DNA of 64,000 nt. Origin: Clostridia bacterium. GTDB lineage: Bacteria > Bacillota > Limnochordia > DTU080 > RSA5. Of this stretch, positions 44,461 through 55,131 are shown in pieces. The translations under genes and the position numbers were made by a program. A model generated the notes under the pieces. It did not search any database. It had not been told where the DNA came from and worked only from the letters and a program-made list of their open reading frames with translations. The stretch lies in contig PKEX01000003.1 of the NCBI GenBank assembly GCA_002919235.1, positions 1-64,000 of the forward strand, read 5' to 3'. Each line of letters starts with the position of its first letter. Within the stretch, counting starts at the first letter, position 1.

Positions 44461-45405
44461 TTGGCCAAAGTCGCACGATCCATCACAGAGCTGATCGGGA
44501 ACACGCCGCTGCTCCGCCTCAACCGGATCTCCGACGAGACCGGCGCCGAGGTCTACGGCAAGCTGGAGTACTTCAACCCGGCCGGGAGCGTCAAGGACCG
44601 CATCGGGTTCGCCATGCTCCAGGCGGCGGAGCGGGAAGGCAAGCTCGACAAGGACACCGTGATCATCGAGCCCACCAGCGGCAACACCGGCATCGCCCTG
44701 GCCTTTGCCGCGGCCGCCAAGGGCTACCAGGTGATCCTGGTGATGCCGGACACCATGAGCGTCGAGCGCCGGAATCTCCTGAAGGCCTACGGGGCCAAGC
44801 TGGTCTTGACCCCCGGCTCCCTGGGGATGCGCGGCGCCATCGAAAAGGCGCAGGAGCTGGCCCGGGAGCTTCCCAAGGCGTTCATCCCGCAGCAGTTCAA
44901 GAATCCGGCCAACCCGGCCATTCACCGGGAAACCACCGCCGAGGAGATCTGGAGAGACACCGACGGCAAAGTGGACATCCTGGTGGCAGGCGTCGGCACC
45001 GGCGGGACCATCACCGGCGTCAGCGAGGTGATCAAGGCCCGCAAGCCCAGCTTCAAGGCGGTGGCCGTCGAACCGGCGGACTCGGCCGTGCTGTCGGGCA
45101 ATCCGCCCGGCCCCCACAAGATCCAGGGGATCGGCGCCGGGTTCATCCCCGACGTGCTGAGGGTGGATCTCATCGACGAGATCGTCCAGGTGAAGAACGA
45201 GGAGGCGTTCGCCGCGTCCCGCCGTCTCGCCCGGGAGGAAGGGCTCCTGGTGGGCATCTCCTCCGGCGCCGCGGCGCATGCGGCGGAACTCATCGCCTCC
45301 CGGCCCGAAAACCGGGGCAAGACCATCGTCGCGATCCTGCCCGACACCGGGGAGCGCTACCTCTCCACCCAGCTCTTCCAGGATCCGGACGATGAAGCCA
45401 ATTGA
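44461..45405 (+). CDS. cysK: cysteine synthase A
   Basis: [38 protein letters not shown] start. Confidence 0.96.
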   Translation: MAKVARSITELIGNTPLLRLNRISDETGAEVYGKLEYFNPAGSVKDRIGFAMLQAAEREGKLDKDTVIIEPTSGNTGIALAFAAAAKGYQVILVMPDTMSVERRNLLKAYGAKLVLTPGSLGMRGAIEKAQELARELPKAFIPQQFKNPANPAIHRETTAEEIWRDTDGKVDILVAGVGTGGTITGVSEVIKARKPSFKAVAVEPADSAVLSGNPPGPHKIQGIGAGFIPDVLRVDLIDEIVQVKNEEAFAASRRLAREEGLLVGISSGAAAHAAELIASRPENRGKTIVAILPDTGERYLSTQLFQDPDDEAN

Positions 45406-45712
45406 ACTCGTCCTGTACACCAAGCCCCGCTGCCCTCTTTGCGACGAAGCGAAAGAGACGCTGGGGGCAGTCCAGCGGGAGCTGGATTTTCACCTGGTGG
45501 AGCGGAACATCGAAGAGGATCCGGCATGGTGGGATAAGTATCACACGTTGATACCGGTGGTCGAGCTGGACGGAGAGCCCATCTTTTACGGCAAAGTCTC
45601 GGTCCACCGGCTCCGCCGGATTCTCGCAGCCAAGAGGGCGGGGGCCCCATGGCTCAGCCCCAGGTACAAACAGTTTCTCGCCTGGCTCAGAGAACGGCGG
45701 GGAAACGCGTAG
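45392..45712 (+). CDS. glutaredoxin-like protein
   Basis: [24 protein letters not shown]...[15 protein letters not shown]; overlaps the cysK stop. Confidence 0.88.
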   Translation: MKPIELVLYTKPRCPLCDEAKETLGAVQRELDFHLVERNIEEDPAWWDKYHTLIPVVELDGEPIFYGKVSVHRLRRILAAKRAGAPWLSPRYKQFLAWLRERRGNA

Positions 45713-45729
45713 AAGGGAGCGGCTCGTTC

Positions 45730-46134
45730 ATGTCCAAGAGACTGGGAGCCATCGCAGGGCTCCTGCTCATCGCAGTGGTCGCTGCCGCGTGCGGCAGCGG
45801 CGGATCCGGATCGTCCGGCTCGTCGGGCCAGAGCTCATCGGGCTCGTCCAGCCAGGCGGCGCAGCGCATCGAAGTGGTCGGCACGGAGTTCGCCTACAAT
45901 CCCGGGACCATCACCGTGAAGCAGGGCCAGCCGGTGGAGATCGTGTTTAAGAACGAGGGCACGGTCCCCCACGACCTTCTCATCGACGAGTTCAACGTCA
46001 AGACCGCGGCCATCGCCGCGGGACAGTCCACCACAGTCCGCTTCACGCCCAGCCGGGCCGGCCAGTTCAAGATCTACTGCGCCGAGCCCGGCCACGAGGC
46101 AGCGGGCATGGTCGCCACCTTGATCGTGGAGTAG
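45730..46134 (+). CDS. cupredoxin-domain lipoprotein
   Basis: Lipobox VAAACGSGG; Ser/Gly linker; VPHDLLIDEF...FKIYCAEPGHEAAGM. Confidence 0.9.
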   Translation: MSKRLGAIAGLLLIAVVAAACGSGGSGSSGSSGQSSSGSSSQAAQRIEVVGTEFAYNPGTITVKQGQPVEIVFKNEGTVPHDLLIDEFNVKTAAIAAGQSTTVRFTPSRAGQFKIYCAEPGHEAAGMVATLIVE

Positions 46135-46150
46135 CGGCGAGTGACGGCAC

Positions 46151-46180
46151 GGCCCCCGGGACGTCCCCGGGGGCCGCTTT
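46151..46180 (+). terminator. intrinsic terminator
   Basis: GGCCCCCGGG..CCCGGGGGCCgcttt. Confidence 0.6.
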
Positions 46181-46212
46181 ACTGCCGGCGAAGAGGCGGG
46201 AGCCCGGCTTCC

Positions 46213-46719
46213 TCACGGGCCGGGCTCGCCCGGCTCCTGCTCTGTCCCCGCCGGCGAAGGGCGGCTCACGGCGGGCCTGGGCTTCCAGGCCCTGGCGCCC
46301 CAGCGGTTGAGCGGGCGCCGCGGCGGGCCCGGGCTGCTGCCGCCCGCTCCCGCCTCTGCGGGCTCTCGGTGTGCCCGATCCAGCTCCCTGTCCGGCCGGG
46401 GCGCCGGTTGCAGGCTGCCGCCGGCGCTGCTCAGCTCCAGGAGGTCGTACAGCGGGCAGTAGCGGGTGATCCCTTCCGCCACCTTGGACGCCCCGAGCAC
46501 CACGGCCAAAAACGATCCCACCCGCCCAAATTTTCGCCCTGCTCCCAGGGCCAACAGGGAGAGGCCTCCAAAAAGTCGAAGGTATGCGTCGACGACGCCG
46601 ATGTTCTCTGCAGGCCTTCGCGACAACGCCGGCACCTCCACGTCTGCTCCCAGCACGAAGCTAGGTTTTCCACAGGCGTCGCGCTTAGGATGCCCAATCG
46701 GGCCGGCCTGATCCCGCAT
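46213..46719 (-). CDS. DUF2892/YgaP-like membrane domain protein
   Basis: [25 protein letters not shown]...[12 protein letters not shown]. Confidence 0.65.
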   Translation of the reverse strand: MRDQAGPIGHPKRDACGKPSFVLGADVEVPALSRRPAENIGVVDAYLRLFGGLSLLALGAGRKFGRVGSFLAVVLGASKVAEGITRYCPLYDLLELSSAGGSLQPAPRPDRELDRAHREPAEAGAGGSSPGPPRRPLNRWGARAWKPRPAVSRPSPAGTEQEPGEPGP

Positions 46720-46908
46720 TCTTCCGAGAAACGGCGTCTCGCCCCGGCTGCGGCGGAAAATCTCCCGCTTTCTTCCTCTCTACCGTTTGACGACGGGCAC
46801 CGCCCCGCGTATAATAGAATCGCTCCACATATTGTACCGATCGCCTGTTTGGTGTCCTATATACGGTGCATATGGTGCGTGCATGCTGCAATCGTGGGGG
46901 ATGCGACG

Positions 46909-47430
46909 GTGAAGTGCCCGTTCTGCGGTTTTGCCGACACCCGCGTGCTCGAGAGCCGGCCCACGGAGGAAGGGTCGGCCGTCCGAAGGAGGCGAGAGTG
47001 CTTAGAGTGCAAGGAGCGATTTACCACCTATGAACGGGTGGAGACCGTTCCCCTGATCGTGATCAAGAAGGACGGCACCAGGCAGGAGTTTGATCGGAAC
47101 AAGATCCTCCAGGGACTCATCACCGCCTGCGAAAAGCGGCCGGTTCCTCTCGGAAGGCTGGAGGAGCTGGTCTCGGACATCGAACGCCGCCTGCGCAACT
47201 CCATGGAGCAAGAAGTTTCGTCACAAGTCATCGGCGAGATGGTGATGGAAGGCCTGAGGGAGATCGACGAAGTGGCCTACGTCCGTTTCGCTTCGGTGTA
47301 CCGGCAGTTCAAAGACATCAACGGCTTCCTGGAGGAGCTCCACGCCCTGCTCCGGGAGCGGCAGGAGCGGCAGAAGGCGCCGGCTCCGGAGGCGGCGCCG
47401 GGCGAACCGAGCGGTTTTTCGGGTATTTGA
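46909..47430 (+). CDS. nrdR: transcriptional repressor NrdR
   Basis: [48 protein letters not shown] start. Confidence 0.97.
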   Translation: MKCPFCGFADTRVLESRPTEEGSAVRRRRECLECKERFTTYERVETVPLIVIKKDGTRQEFDRNKILQGLITACEKRPVPLGRLEELVSDIERRLRNSMEQEVSSQVIGEMVMEGLREIDEVAYVRFASVYRQFKDINGFLEELHALLRERQERQKAPAPEAAPGEPSGFSGI

Positions 47431-50400
47431 TTGAAGGAGGCGTGTTGCCGGTGCGTCAAAAGACCCCTCAGACGGGAGTAGACGAGCCCGCCATCGAGCT
47501 GAGCGGCATTTCGGAGCTGATTTTCCTTGACCGCTACGCGATCAAGGATCCCAACAAGGACATCCAGGTGGGCGACACCGTCGTCGTCCTGGTGAAGGAC
47601 GACCCGCGCTTTCCCCAGCGGGAAGTGGGCACCGTCAAGGCGGTGGACGGCGACAAGATCACCGTGGAGATCAAGGCGACGGGCGAGGTGATCACCCAGG
47701 AGCGCCGCAAGGTGGACAAGCCCCTGGAGACGCACCCGTCGCAGATGTGGGACCGGATGGCCAAGGCCATCGTCCAGGTGGAGCCCGAAGAGAAGCGGGC
47801 CGAGCTCGAAAAGGAGTTCCGCTGGGCGCTCCACAACTTCCGGTTCAGCCCGGGCGGGCGGATCAACGCGATGCTCGGCACGGGCCAAAACCTCACCGCG
47901 TACAACTGCTACGTCATCCCCATCGAGGCCAAGGATCCCAACGTCGGCCGCGACTCGCGCCAGGCCATCATCGACACCCTGGGCAACATGGTGGAGATCA
48001 TGTCCCGGGGCGGCGGGGTCGGCATCAACCTGTCGACGCTCCGGCCGCGCCTCGCGTACGTGGCCGGGGTGAACGGCCGCAGCTCGGGTGCGGTGAGCTG
48101 GGGGGCGCTCTTCAGCTTCGCCACCGGCTTGGTGGAACAAGGCGGCAGCCGGCGCGGCGCGCTCATGCTCATCCTCAACGACTGGCACCCGGACATCCTC
48201 GACTTCATCAACGCCAAGCGCGACATGTCGGCCATCAACAACGCCAATATTTCAGTCGGCATCAGCAACGATTTCATGAAGGCGGTGGAGGAGGACCGGG
48301 AGTGGCAGCTGGTCTTCCCGGACACGTCCGATCCGGACTATGACAAGCTCTGGGACGGCAATCTCAAGCGCTGGCGCGACGAGTACAAGAAGCCGGTCAA
48401 GGTGTACCGCACCATCCGGGCGCGGGAGATGTGGGACACCATCATCGAGTCGGCCTGGCTTTCCGCCGAGCCCGGAGTGGTCTTCCTCGAGCGGATGAAC
48501 GAGTACAACAACGCGTGGTATTTTGAGGATTTGATTTCGACGAACCCGTGCGTCACCGGCGACACTCTGATCTACACGGACCAGGGGCTGGTACGGGCCG
48601 ACCAGCTTTGGTTGGAAGCGACGCCCGTTTCGGTGGCCGTGGACGCGCGCATGGCTGAGGAGCCATTTCGTCCGGCTTCCCAAGTCTTTGCGACGGGCGT
48701 TAAACCCGTTTACCGTCTGATCACCAAGGAAGGGTTTGAACTGCGCCTCACGGGGGACCACCGCGTGCTTACGGAACGCGGCTGGGTCGAGGCGCACGCG
48801 CTGAAGCCCGGCGACCGGATCCGGGTGCTCAACCGGGGCGGCGGCTTTGGCACCGAGGGCTCGCTTGAACTCGGCCGGGTCCTGGGCTGGTTGGTCGGCG
48901 ACGGCACCATCAAGTCGGATCGGGCCGTGCTCTCGTTCTTCGGCGGGGAAAAGCACGAGGTCAGTACGCTGATGCGGGACGCCGTAAACAGCGTGGTTCG
49001 CAAGGCGGTCAACGGCCGCGAGTACACCGTCAGTGTGATCGACATCGAGAAGCGCGATGAAGCCCGAGTTCAATCCGCCCGCCTGCGGGAGATCGCCGAG
49101 GAGCACGGGTTGCTCGGGGAAAAACTCCAGGTGCCGGAATCGGTGCTTCGCGGCTGCCGGGATATGCAGCTGGGCTTTCTGCAGGCGCTCTTTACGGCCG
49201 ACGGGCATGTCGAAATCGGCGACAAGAGCCGCGGTGCGGTGGTCTTGACGTCCAAGTCGCGCCGGCTGCTTCAGGGCGTCCAGCGGCTGCTCCTCAACTT
49301 CGGAATCTACAGCCGCATCTATTCCGACCGGAAAGCCACGGGGACGAGCCTTCTGCCCGACGGCAAAGGCGGCGTCCGGGAGTATCCGGTTGAAGCCTAC
49401 CATGACCTGCGCATCACCGGCGCCAGCGCCGTGCGCTTCGCCGAGCAGATCGGCTTCCTCACCTCCGACAAGCAAGGCAAGCTTGAGGCCCTTGTCGGAA
49501 GGTACTCAAGGGGTCCGTACCAGGAGACCTTCGTCGCGACCTTCTCGGAGCTGGTGCCTGACGGCGAAGAGATGGTCTTCGACCTCAACGTGCCCGGCCT
49601 GCACGCCTTCGTGGCCAACGGCCTTGTGGTCCATAACTGCGGCGAGCAGCCGCTTCCAGGCTGGGGTGTCTGCAACCTGGGCCACATCAACCTCTCGCGC
49701 TTCGTCAAGGACGGCAAGGTCCTTTGGGATGACCTGAAGAGGGCCGTCCGCCTGGGCGTGCGCTTCCTCGACAACGTCATCGACGTGACGCCCTACTTCT
49801 TTGAGCGCAACGAAGCGGTGCAGAAGGCGGAGCGGCGGATCGGCCTCGGCACCATGGGCCTGGGCGAGATGCTGATCCGGCTGGGCCTGCGCTACGGCAG
49901 CGACGAGAGCGTCGAGTTCATCGACAAGCTCTACAAGTTCATCGCGACCGAGGCGTACCTGGCCAGCATCGAGCTGGCCAAGGAGAAGGGGCCGTTCCCC
50001 AAGTTCGACGCGGAGAAGTTCCTCCAGGGCAAGTTCGTCCAGGGCATGCCCGACGAAGTCAAAGAGGGCATCAAGAAGTACGGCATCCGCAACGTGTGCA
50101 TCCTCACGCAGGCGCCCACCGGCAGCACGGGCACCATGGTGGGCACCAGCACCGGGATCGAGCCGTACTACAGCTGGACGTACTGGCGCAGCGGCCGCCT
50201 GGGTATGAAGGAAGTGCGCGAGCGCATCGTGGACGAGTGGTTCGAGGCCCATCCCGAGGTGGAGCCCAAGCTCGAGAACCTGCCCGACTACTTCGTCACC
50301 GCCCTGGAGCTCACGCCGAAAGAACACATCCGGGTGCAGGCCGCAGTGCAGCGCTGGACCGACTCCAGCATCTCCAAGACGGCCAACTGCCCGAACAACT

Positions 50401-51146
50401 ACACCGTCGAGCAGACCCGGGAGCTGTACGAGTACGCCTATCGCCTGGGCTGCAAGGGAGTCACCATCTACCGGGACGGCTCCCGTGACACCCAGGTGCT
50501 CAAGGTGAAGGAGGACGAGGAGGACAAAGCCTCCTCGGCCCAGGCCGGCGGCGGCAGCGAAGCCGGGGAGCGGATGGCTGCCCGCAGCGAAGCGCCGGAG
50601 GTCGCGGCGGAGCCGGCCATCTCCCCCGCCTCGGCGGCGGGCGGCGAGACCGCCCAGTCCGGCGGCCGCAAGCGCTGGAGCCACCGCCCGCAAAAGCTGA
50701 CGGGGGCCACCTACGAGTGGCCGACGCCGCTGGGCAAGGCGTTCATCACCGTCAACGAGCTGGACGGCGTGCCCGTAGAAGTGTTCGTCAACGTGGGCAA
50801 AGCGGGAAGCGACGTCGCCGCGGCGTCCGAGGCCTTGGGCCGCCTGGTGACGCTCTTCCTCAAACACGCCGACATCCCCGACGTCGAGCGCCGGGTGGGC
50901 TACCTCATCGACCACCTGAGCAATATCGGCGGCTCCTCCTCGGTGGGCTTCGGGGAAAACCGGGTGTCGTCGGTGCCCGACGCCGTCGCCAAGACCCTCC
51001 GCAAGCACCTGGCCGAAAACGGCAGCGGCGTCAAGGTGAAGGTGAGGGTGCGCGGGCTCGACCTCTGCCCCACCTGCGGCGTGGCGGCCTTGGCCCGTGA
51101 GGAAGGCTGCTACGTCTGCAAGTCGTGCGGCTATACCAAGTGCTAG
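47427..51146 (+). CDS. nrdJ: adenosylcobalamin-dependent (class II) ribonucleoside-diphosphate reductase, intein-containing
   Basis: [32 protein letters not shown][intein][16 protein letters not shown]-terminal CPTCG...[12 protein letters not shown]; 4-bp overlap with nrdR. Confidence 0.95.
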   Translation: MIEGGVLPVRQKTPQTGVDEPAIELSGISELIFLDRYAIKDPNKDIQVGDTVVVLVKDDPRFPQREVGTVKAVDGDKITVEIKATGEVITQERRKVDKPLETHPSQMWDRMAKAIVQVEPEEKRAELEKEFRWALHNFRFSPGGRINAMLGTGQNLTAYNCYVIPIEAKDPNVGRDSRQAIIDTLGNMVEIMSRGGGVGINLSTLRPRLAYVAGVNGRSSGAVSWGALFSFATGLVEQGGSRRGALMLILNDWHPDILDFINAKRDMSAINNANISVGISNDFMKAVEEDREWQLVFPDTSDPDYDKLWDGNLKRWRDEYKKPVKVYRTIRAREMWDTIIESAWLSAEPGVVFLERMNEYNNAWYFEDLISTNPCVTGDTLIYTDQGLVRADQLWLEATPVSVAVDARMAEEPFRPASQVFATGVKPVYRLITKEGFELRLTGDHRVLTERGWVEAHALKPGDRIRVLNRGGGFGTEGSLELGRVLGWLVGDGTIKSDRAVLSFFGGEKHEVSTLMRDAVNSVVRKAVNGREYTVSVIDIEKRDEARVQSARLREIAEEHGLLGEKLQVPESVLRGCRDMQLGFLQALFTADGHVEIGDKSRGAVVLTSKSRRLLQGVQRLLLNFGIYSRIYSDRKATGTSLLPDGKGGVREYPVEAYHDLRITGASAVRFAEQIGFLTSDKQGKLEALVGRYSRGPYQETFVATFSELVPDGEEMVFDLNVPGLHAFVANGLVVHNCGEQPLPGWGVCNLGHINLSRFVKDGKVLWDDLKRAVRLGVRFLDNVIDVTPYFFERNEAVQKAERRIGLGTMGLGEMLIRLGLRYGSDESVEFIDKLYKFIATEAYLASIELAKEKGPFPKFDAEKFLQGKFVQGMPDEVKEGIKKYGIRNVCILTQAPTGSTGTMVGTSTGIEPYYSWTYWRSGRLGMKEVRERIVDEWFEAHPEVEPKLENLPDYFVTALELTPKEHIRVQAAVQRWTDSSISKTANCPNNYTVEQTRELYEYAYRLGCKGVTIYRDGSRDTQVLKVKEDEEDKASSAQAGGGSEAGERMAARSEAPEVAAEPAISPASAAGGETAQSGGRKRWSHRPQKLTGATYEWPTPLGKAFITVNELDGVPVEVFVNVGKAGSDVAAASEALGRLVTLFLKHADIPDVERRVGYLIDHLSNIGGSSSVGFGENRVSSVPDAVAKTLRKHLAENGSGVKVKVRVRGLDLCPTCGVAALAREEGCYVCKSCGYTKC
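48549..49637 (+). mobile_element. intein with LAGLIDADG homing endonuclease domain
   Basis: [13 protein letters not shown] (block A), LTGDHRVL (block B), LGWLVGDG and LQALFTADG (LAGLIDADG), [22 protein letters not shown] (blocks F,G). Confidence 0.95.
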
Positions 51147-51184
51147 CGGGCGCGCCGAACGGCTGACCGCGGAGCGTTGGAGCG

Positions 51185-51238
51185 AACGGCTGCCCGTCGC
51201 CGGGCGAACGGCCATCCCGGCGGCGGCAGCCGTTTTTC
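51185..51238 (+). terminator. intrinsic terminator after nrdJ
   Basis: AACGGCTGCC...GGCAGCCGTTttt. Confidence 0.7.
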
Positions 51239-51275
51239 CTGGGTCCCGCCGGCTGAGCGGCGGCCCGGGCCTGGA

Positions 51276-51854
51276 TCACGCCCACCTGCCCCAGACCTGC
51301 GGCGGCTCGTAGCTTTCCAAATAGGCGAAGGCTGAAGGCACGTCGGTAGCCACGTGATAGAGCTCCCGGTGGTGCTCCAGCGCAAAGCCCCCCTCGATGA
51401 TCTGGTCCAAGAGACGCACCACCGGCGCGAAGAACCCGTCCACGTCCAGGAGGACCAGCGGGCGGGAGTGGTAGCGAAGCTGCTTCAGCGTCAGCGTTTC
51501 GAACAGCTCGTCCATGGTGCCGAAGCCCCCGGGGAGCACGATAAAGGCGTCCGCCCGCTGGTCCATGATGCCCTTGCGCTCTCTCAGGTCCTTGGTGACG
51601 ATGAGCTCGTCCGTCTCTTCAAAGATGATGCCGGTCCGGTGGAGCGCCTCCGGGACGACACCGACCACGCGCGCTCCGTGGGCGCGGGCCGCCCGGGCCA
51701 CGGCACCCATCAGCCCGGCCCCGCCCGCACCGTACACCAGCGTGTTGCCCCGCCGGCCGATCTCGGCGCCCAGCTCCCGGGCGACCTCAAAGTACTTGGG
51801 TGCGATGCTGTCTTGTGACGAGCAAAAGACGCAAATGGCCATCGACATGTCCAC
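51276..51854 (-). CDS. LOG-family protein (TIGR00730-type)
   Basis: VYGAGGAGLMGAVARAA, LPGGFGTMDELFE. Confidence 0.9.
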   Translation of the reverse strand: MDMSMAICVFCSSQDSIAPKYFEVARELGAEIGRRGNTLVYGAGGAGLMGAVARAARAHGARVVGVVPEALHRTGIIFEETDELIVTKDLRERKGIMDQRADAFIVLPGGFGTMDELFETLTLKQLRYHSRPLVLLDVDGFFAPVVRLLDQIIEGGFALEHHRELYHVATDVPSAFAYLESYEPPQVWGRWA

Positions 51855-51921
51855 CGCCTCCTGTCCGTACCCGTGCGGCCGGGACGGTCACCGACCGGCT
51901 CGCCCGGCCGGGCGAGGGTAC

Positions 51922-51960
51922 AAAAAGGGCCTTTCACCTCGCTGAGAGGCAAAAGGCCTC
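51922..51960 (-). terminator. intrinsic terminator after the IscA/ErpA-like gene
   Basis: Reverse strand GAGGCCTTTTGCCTCtcagcGAGGTGAAAGGCCcttttt. Confidence 0.7.
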
Positions 51961-52026
51961 TGCATCTAAGCGAATGCGTTTACGGCGAAGCCGGCAGCAA
52001 ACGTCCCGCCGGCCCGGACGCCGGCC

Positions 52027-52383
52027 TCAGTCGCAGAGCTCGGGTTCGCCCTCCTCATCGGCGGTCCGGAAGGAGCTGCCGCAGCCGCACGTGCGGACGG
52101 CGTTGGGGTTGTTGATGGCGAACCCGCCGCCCATGAGGGCTTCCTTAAAGTCGATCTCGGAGCCGTCCACGAACCGTGCCGACCACGGATCGACGAGGAT
52201 CGTCACACCGCCGCATTCAAAGATGTTATCGTCTTCACGAGGCGTATCGAGAGCGAGTCCATAGGTGAACCCGCTGCATCCACCGCTTTTGACATAGAGC
52301 CGGAGGGCCAGCTGCTCTTTGTCTTCGCGCGCCTCGAGGATCTCTTTCACTTTCAGCGCCGCCTTCTCGGTGAGCGTCACCAT
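52027..52383 (-). CDS. Fe-S cluster assembly accessory protein (IscA/ErpA/SufA family)
   Basis: LYVKSGGCSGFTYG...NNPNAVRTCGCGSSF. Confidence 0.93.
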   Translation of the reverse strand: MVTLTEKAALKVKEILEAREDKEQLALRLYVKSGGCSGFTYGLALDTPREDDNIFECGGVTILVDPWSARFVDGSEIDFKEALMGGGFAINNPNAVRTCGCGSSFRTADEEGEPELCD

Positions 52384-52464
52384 GGCGATCCCTCCTTCTC
52401 GTATAGTTATTATAATGGGCTCTCACCGGTGGATGCAAACCTTTGCGAAACTCTCAAAGCGGGG

Positions 52465-54690
52465 CTATCCCGCCCGCCGCGCGGCGCCCGTCCACGGCCG
52501 CCGGGTCTTTTTCACAAGGCGCGCCGCATTGGCCGCCACCGCGGCGGCAGCCAGAAATTCGAGGGCAGCCGCCAGCCAGAGGGTGAGCCCGCCGGACAGC
52601 AAGAGCGCCAGCGCCAGCGCCTTGAGCCCCAGCACCACGGCGATGTTTTGCCGGATCACCCGCAGCGTTCTCCGGGCCAGGCTCAAGGCGAACGGCAGCC
52701 GTTCGAAACTCTCCCCCACCAGCATCACGTCGGCCCGGCCGAACCGGCGCACCTCGTCCCACGGCCCGAACACAATGTCGACGTCGGCGGCCGAGGCTGT
52801 GCCGCGCGGGCCGGTGCAAGGCCGCACCACCGCCACCCGCCGACGCTGCCGCTGCAGCGCTCGAATCGCCTCGAGGCGCCGGCCCGCCCGCAGCCCTGCC
52901 AGGTGTTGATCCACCTCCAGCTCCGCGGCGGCCCGGGCCGCCTGCCGGGTCTCCTCCCCGCTCACCATCGCGAGGTGGCGGATTCCCACGGCCCGGGCGC
53001 GGCGCAGCGCCTTCTTGCTCTCCTCGTTCACCGTCTCCACCAAGGCGAAGACGGCGACAGGCTCCTTCCCTTCCACGACGAGGGCAATGCGAACGCCTTC
53101 CCGTCTCAAGGCGTTGATTTTGGGCAACACCGGCGTGAGGGCAATCCCTCGCCGCTCAAGGCTCGCCAGCTCCCCGAAGGCGAAGAGCCGCTCCCCAGCG
53201 ACGGCCTCCACGTTGCCGTACTCGTCCGTCCGGACAGAGTCCACGGCCACCACGCCGCTCCCCGCTTCCTGCGCCGCCCGGACCACCGCCTCCCCGGCCG
53301 CGTCGTACCTTCCCCACAGGACGCCCGCCGCGAGCGCCAGCGCCTCTTGGCGGCTCCACCCCGGCAGGGGGTACACTTCGCACACATCCAGGCGCTCGGC
53401 CGTCAGCACGGCGCCGGGTTCAAAGGCGACGGCGTCCACCCGTCCCAGGCGTCCTAGCGCCTCGCCGCTCTGGAACAGGACGCCGCCTCGCACGCCCGCG
53501 ACCACCGCCGCCCCGAAAGCGGCGGGGACGCTGAGGCTCAGGGCGCACGGCAGGGCCAGCAGAGCCAGGATCAAGGCGGTGTAGAGCCAGGTGCCGAACG
53601 CCGCGCCCAGAAGGAGCGGCGGCAGCGCAGCGACGCCCACGGCCGCGTAAAGCAGCAGCCGGGCCATGCGGGCCGCCGCCCGCTGAGCCCATTCGTGGCC
53701 GGGGCCCGGCGTGTTCAGCGCCCCGGTGACCCGCTCCAGCGCGGCCCACCCCGCGCTCTCCTTCGCCGGGCGCTCCGCCCGGACCCACACCTGCCAGTCT
53801 CCGTTGAGGCTTCCCGCGTCGACCCGGTCTCCCTCGCCGACACGGCGCACGGGCTCCGAGACGCCCCACGGGCCTTGGGAGACCTCCGAGACGCCCTCCA
53901 CCACCACGCCGTCCACGGGAAACGGCTCCCCGGGGTCCACGACGCACACGTCCCCCGGGGCGATCTGGTCCACCGGAACCCGCCGGGGCTGCCCGTCCAC
54001 GAGGCAAAAGGCGTGCTCCGGAAGCCGCGCCGCCCACTCCCAGACGAAGCGGCGCAGCTTGTCCATGGACGATGCCTGCAGCAGTTCGCTTCCGGAAAAA
54101 ATGCACAAGACGGCGGCCGCCTCCAGCCACCGGCCGAGGAGCACAGCGCCCAGGGAGGCGCACATGGCGGTGAACGAGGCGTCGACGCGGCGGCGCACGA
54201 GGCCGCCCAACGCCCGTTTGACAGGATGGTATCCGCCGAGGACCAGCGCCGCGGCCGCGATGAGCCGCCCTGGGGTCAGCTGGGGAGGAGCCGTCTCGAG
54301 GAGCACCGGAGGCCACTGGAGCCCGGCGGCCTCCACCGCTGCGCCGGCGGCGACGAGAAGGACACCCAAGGTGAGGAGCACGAGCTGCCTGCGGTGCTGT
54401 CTGGGGCGGCTTCTGCCATGGGAGTGGGGTTTCCCCGCCCGGTGGAGCCGGACCGCCTGTACGCTCTGGCGGCTGGCCAGGCGGGCGATCTCGTTGGGCC
54501 CATACGGCCCTTCGGTCCGGAGCAAGCCGGCGCCGTAGTTGAGCTCGACCCGCTTCATCCCTTCGAGGCCGGCCAGGCCTCGCTGGAATTGGGCCGCGCA
54601 TTCAGGGCAGGAGAGCCCGCTGAGACGAAAGGTGATCCCGCCGGATCCCTCGACCCGCTCCTCCTCCGGCCGCTTCATCTCACGGGCCAC
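52465..54690 (-). CDS. P1B-type heavy-metal ATPase-like protein with degenerate catalytic motifs (putative pseudoenzyme)
   Basis: N-terminal GLSCPECAAQF; LPCALSLSVPAA; VDAVAFEPGAVLTAERL in place of DKTGTLT; VAVVRPCTGPRGTASAADV in place of GDGxNDAPAL; C-terminal RRTLRVIRQNIAVVLGLKA. Confidence 0.88.
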   Translation of the reverse strand: MAREMKRPEEERVEGSGGITFRLSGLSCPECAAQFQRGLAGLEGMKRVELNYGAGLLRTEGPYGPNEIARLASRQSVQAVRLHRAGKPHSHGRSRPRQHRRQLVLLTLGVLLVAAGAAVEAAGLQWPPVLLETAPPQLTPGRLIAAAALVLGGYHPVKRALGGLVRRRVDASFTAMCASLGAVLLGRWLEAAAVLCIFSGSELLQASSMDKLRRFVWEWAARLPEHAFCLVDGQPRRVPVDQIAPGDVCVVDPGEPFPVDGVVVEGVSEVSQGPWGVSEPVRRVGEGDRVDAGSLNGDWQVWVRAERPAKESAGWAALERVTGALNTPGPGHEWAQRAAARMARLLLYAAVGVAALPPLLLGAAFGTWLYTALILALLALPCALSLSVPAAFGAAVVAGVRGGVLFQSGEALGRLGRVDAVAFEPGAVLTAERLDVCEVYPLPGWSRQEALALAAGVLWGRYDAAGEAVVRAAQEAGSGVVAVDSVRTDEYGNVEAVAGERLFAFGELASLERRGIALTPVLPKINALRREGVRIALVVEGKEPVAVFALVETVNEESKKALRRARAVGIRHLAMVSGEETRQAARAAAELEVDQHLAGLRAGRRLEAIRALQRQRRRVAVVRPCTGPRGTASAADVDIVFGPWDEVRRFGRADVMLVGESFERLPFALSLARRTLRVIRQNIAVVLGLKALALALLLSGGLTLWLAAALEFLAAAAVAANAARLVKKTRRPWTGAARRAG

Positions 54691-54712
54691 GGCTCGTCAT
54701 CGCCCCCGGCCC

Positions 54713-54949
54713 TCACGAGACGATCTCATTCAAAAGCCGTTCGAGAAGGTCCGGAGAGCCTTTGTCCACGACGAGGGTAATGCCCACCAGGAGGGCGAGC
54801 GTGAGCAGGAACTTCGCCAGCGGCCGGAGCGACTGGGGCACCCGGACTCCCGGGAGATTGCCGCCCATGGCCAGGCCGACAATCCCCGTGACCATCGCCC
54901 CCGTGCCGATCAAGGCAAAGAGGAGATCCCACCAAACGCCTTCGAACAT
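54713..54949 (-). CDS. small two/three-TM membrane protein
   Basis: MFEGVWWDLLFALIGTGAMVTGIVGLAMGG...KFLLTLALLVGITLVVD; 22 bp upstream of the P-type ATPase-like gene. Confidence 0.6.
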   Translation of the reverse strand: MFEGVWWDLLFALIGTGAMVTGIVGLAMGGNLPGVRVPQSLRPLAKFLLTLALLVGITLVVDKGSPDLLERLLNEIVS

Positions 54950-55131
54950 CGCGTACCACCTTTCCCCTTGCCGTACCGTGACCAACCTTGTTTATTCCTG
55001 GCGGCGGCCGTTTCTCCTGCTGGCCCCGCCCCACCCGGACCGCTCCAGGAAGGTGATGGCGCGGTCCATCCCGAATATCACTGGGTTACTACCGCAATTG
55101 GCGCACGTGTCGAGGGGGTTCTGTCATTACT

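Noticed and set aside
45392-45712. Glutaredoxin-like gene as a selenoprotein linked to SelB
   Set aside because: Active site is ordinary CPLC; no in-frame UGA.
46800-46908. NrdR boxes upstream of nrdR-nrdJ
   Set aside because: CCACATATTGTAC and CTATATACGGTG resemble NrdR boxes only partially and do not fit the 16-bp consensus well.
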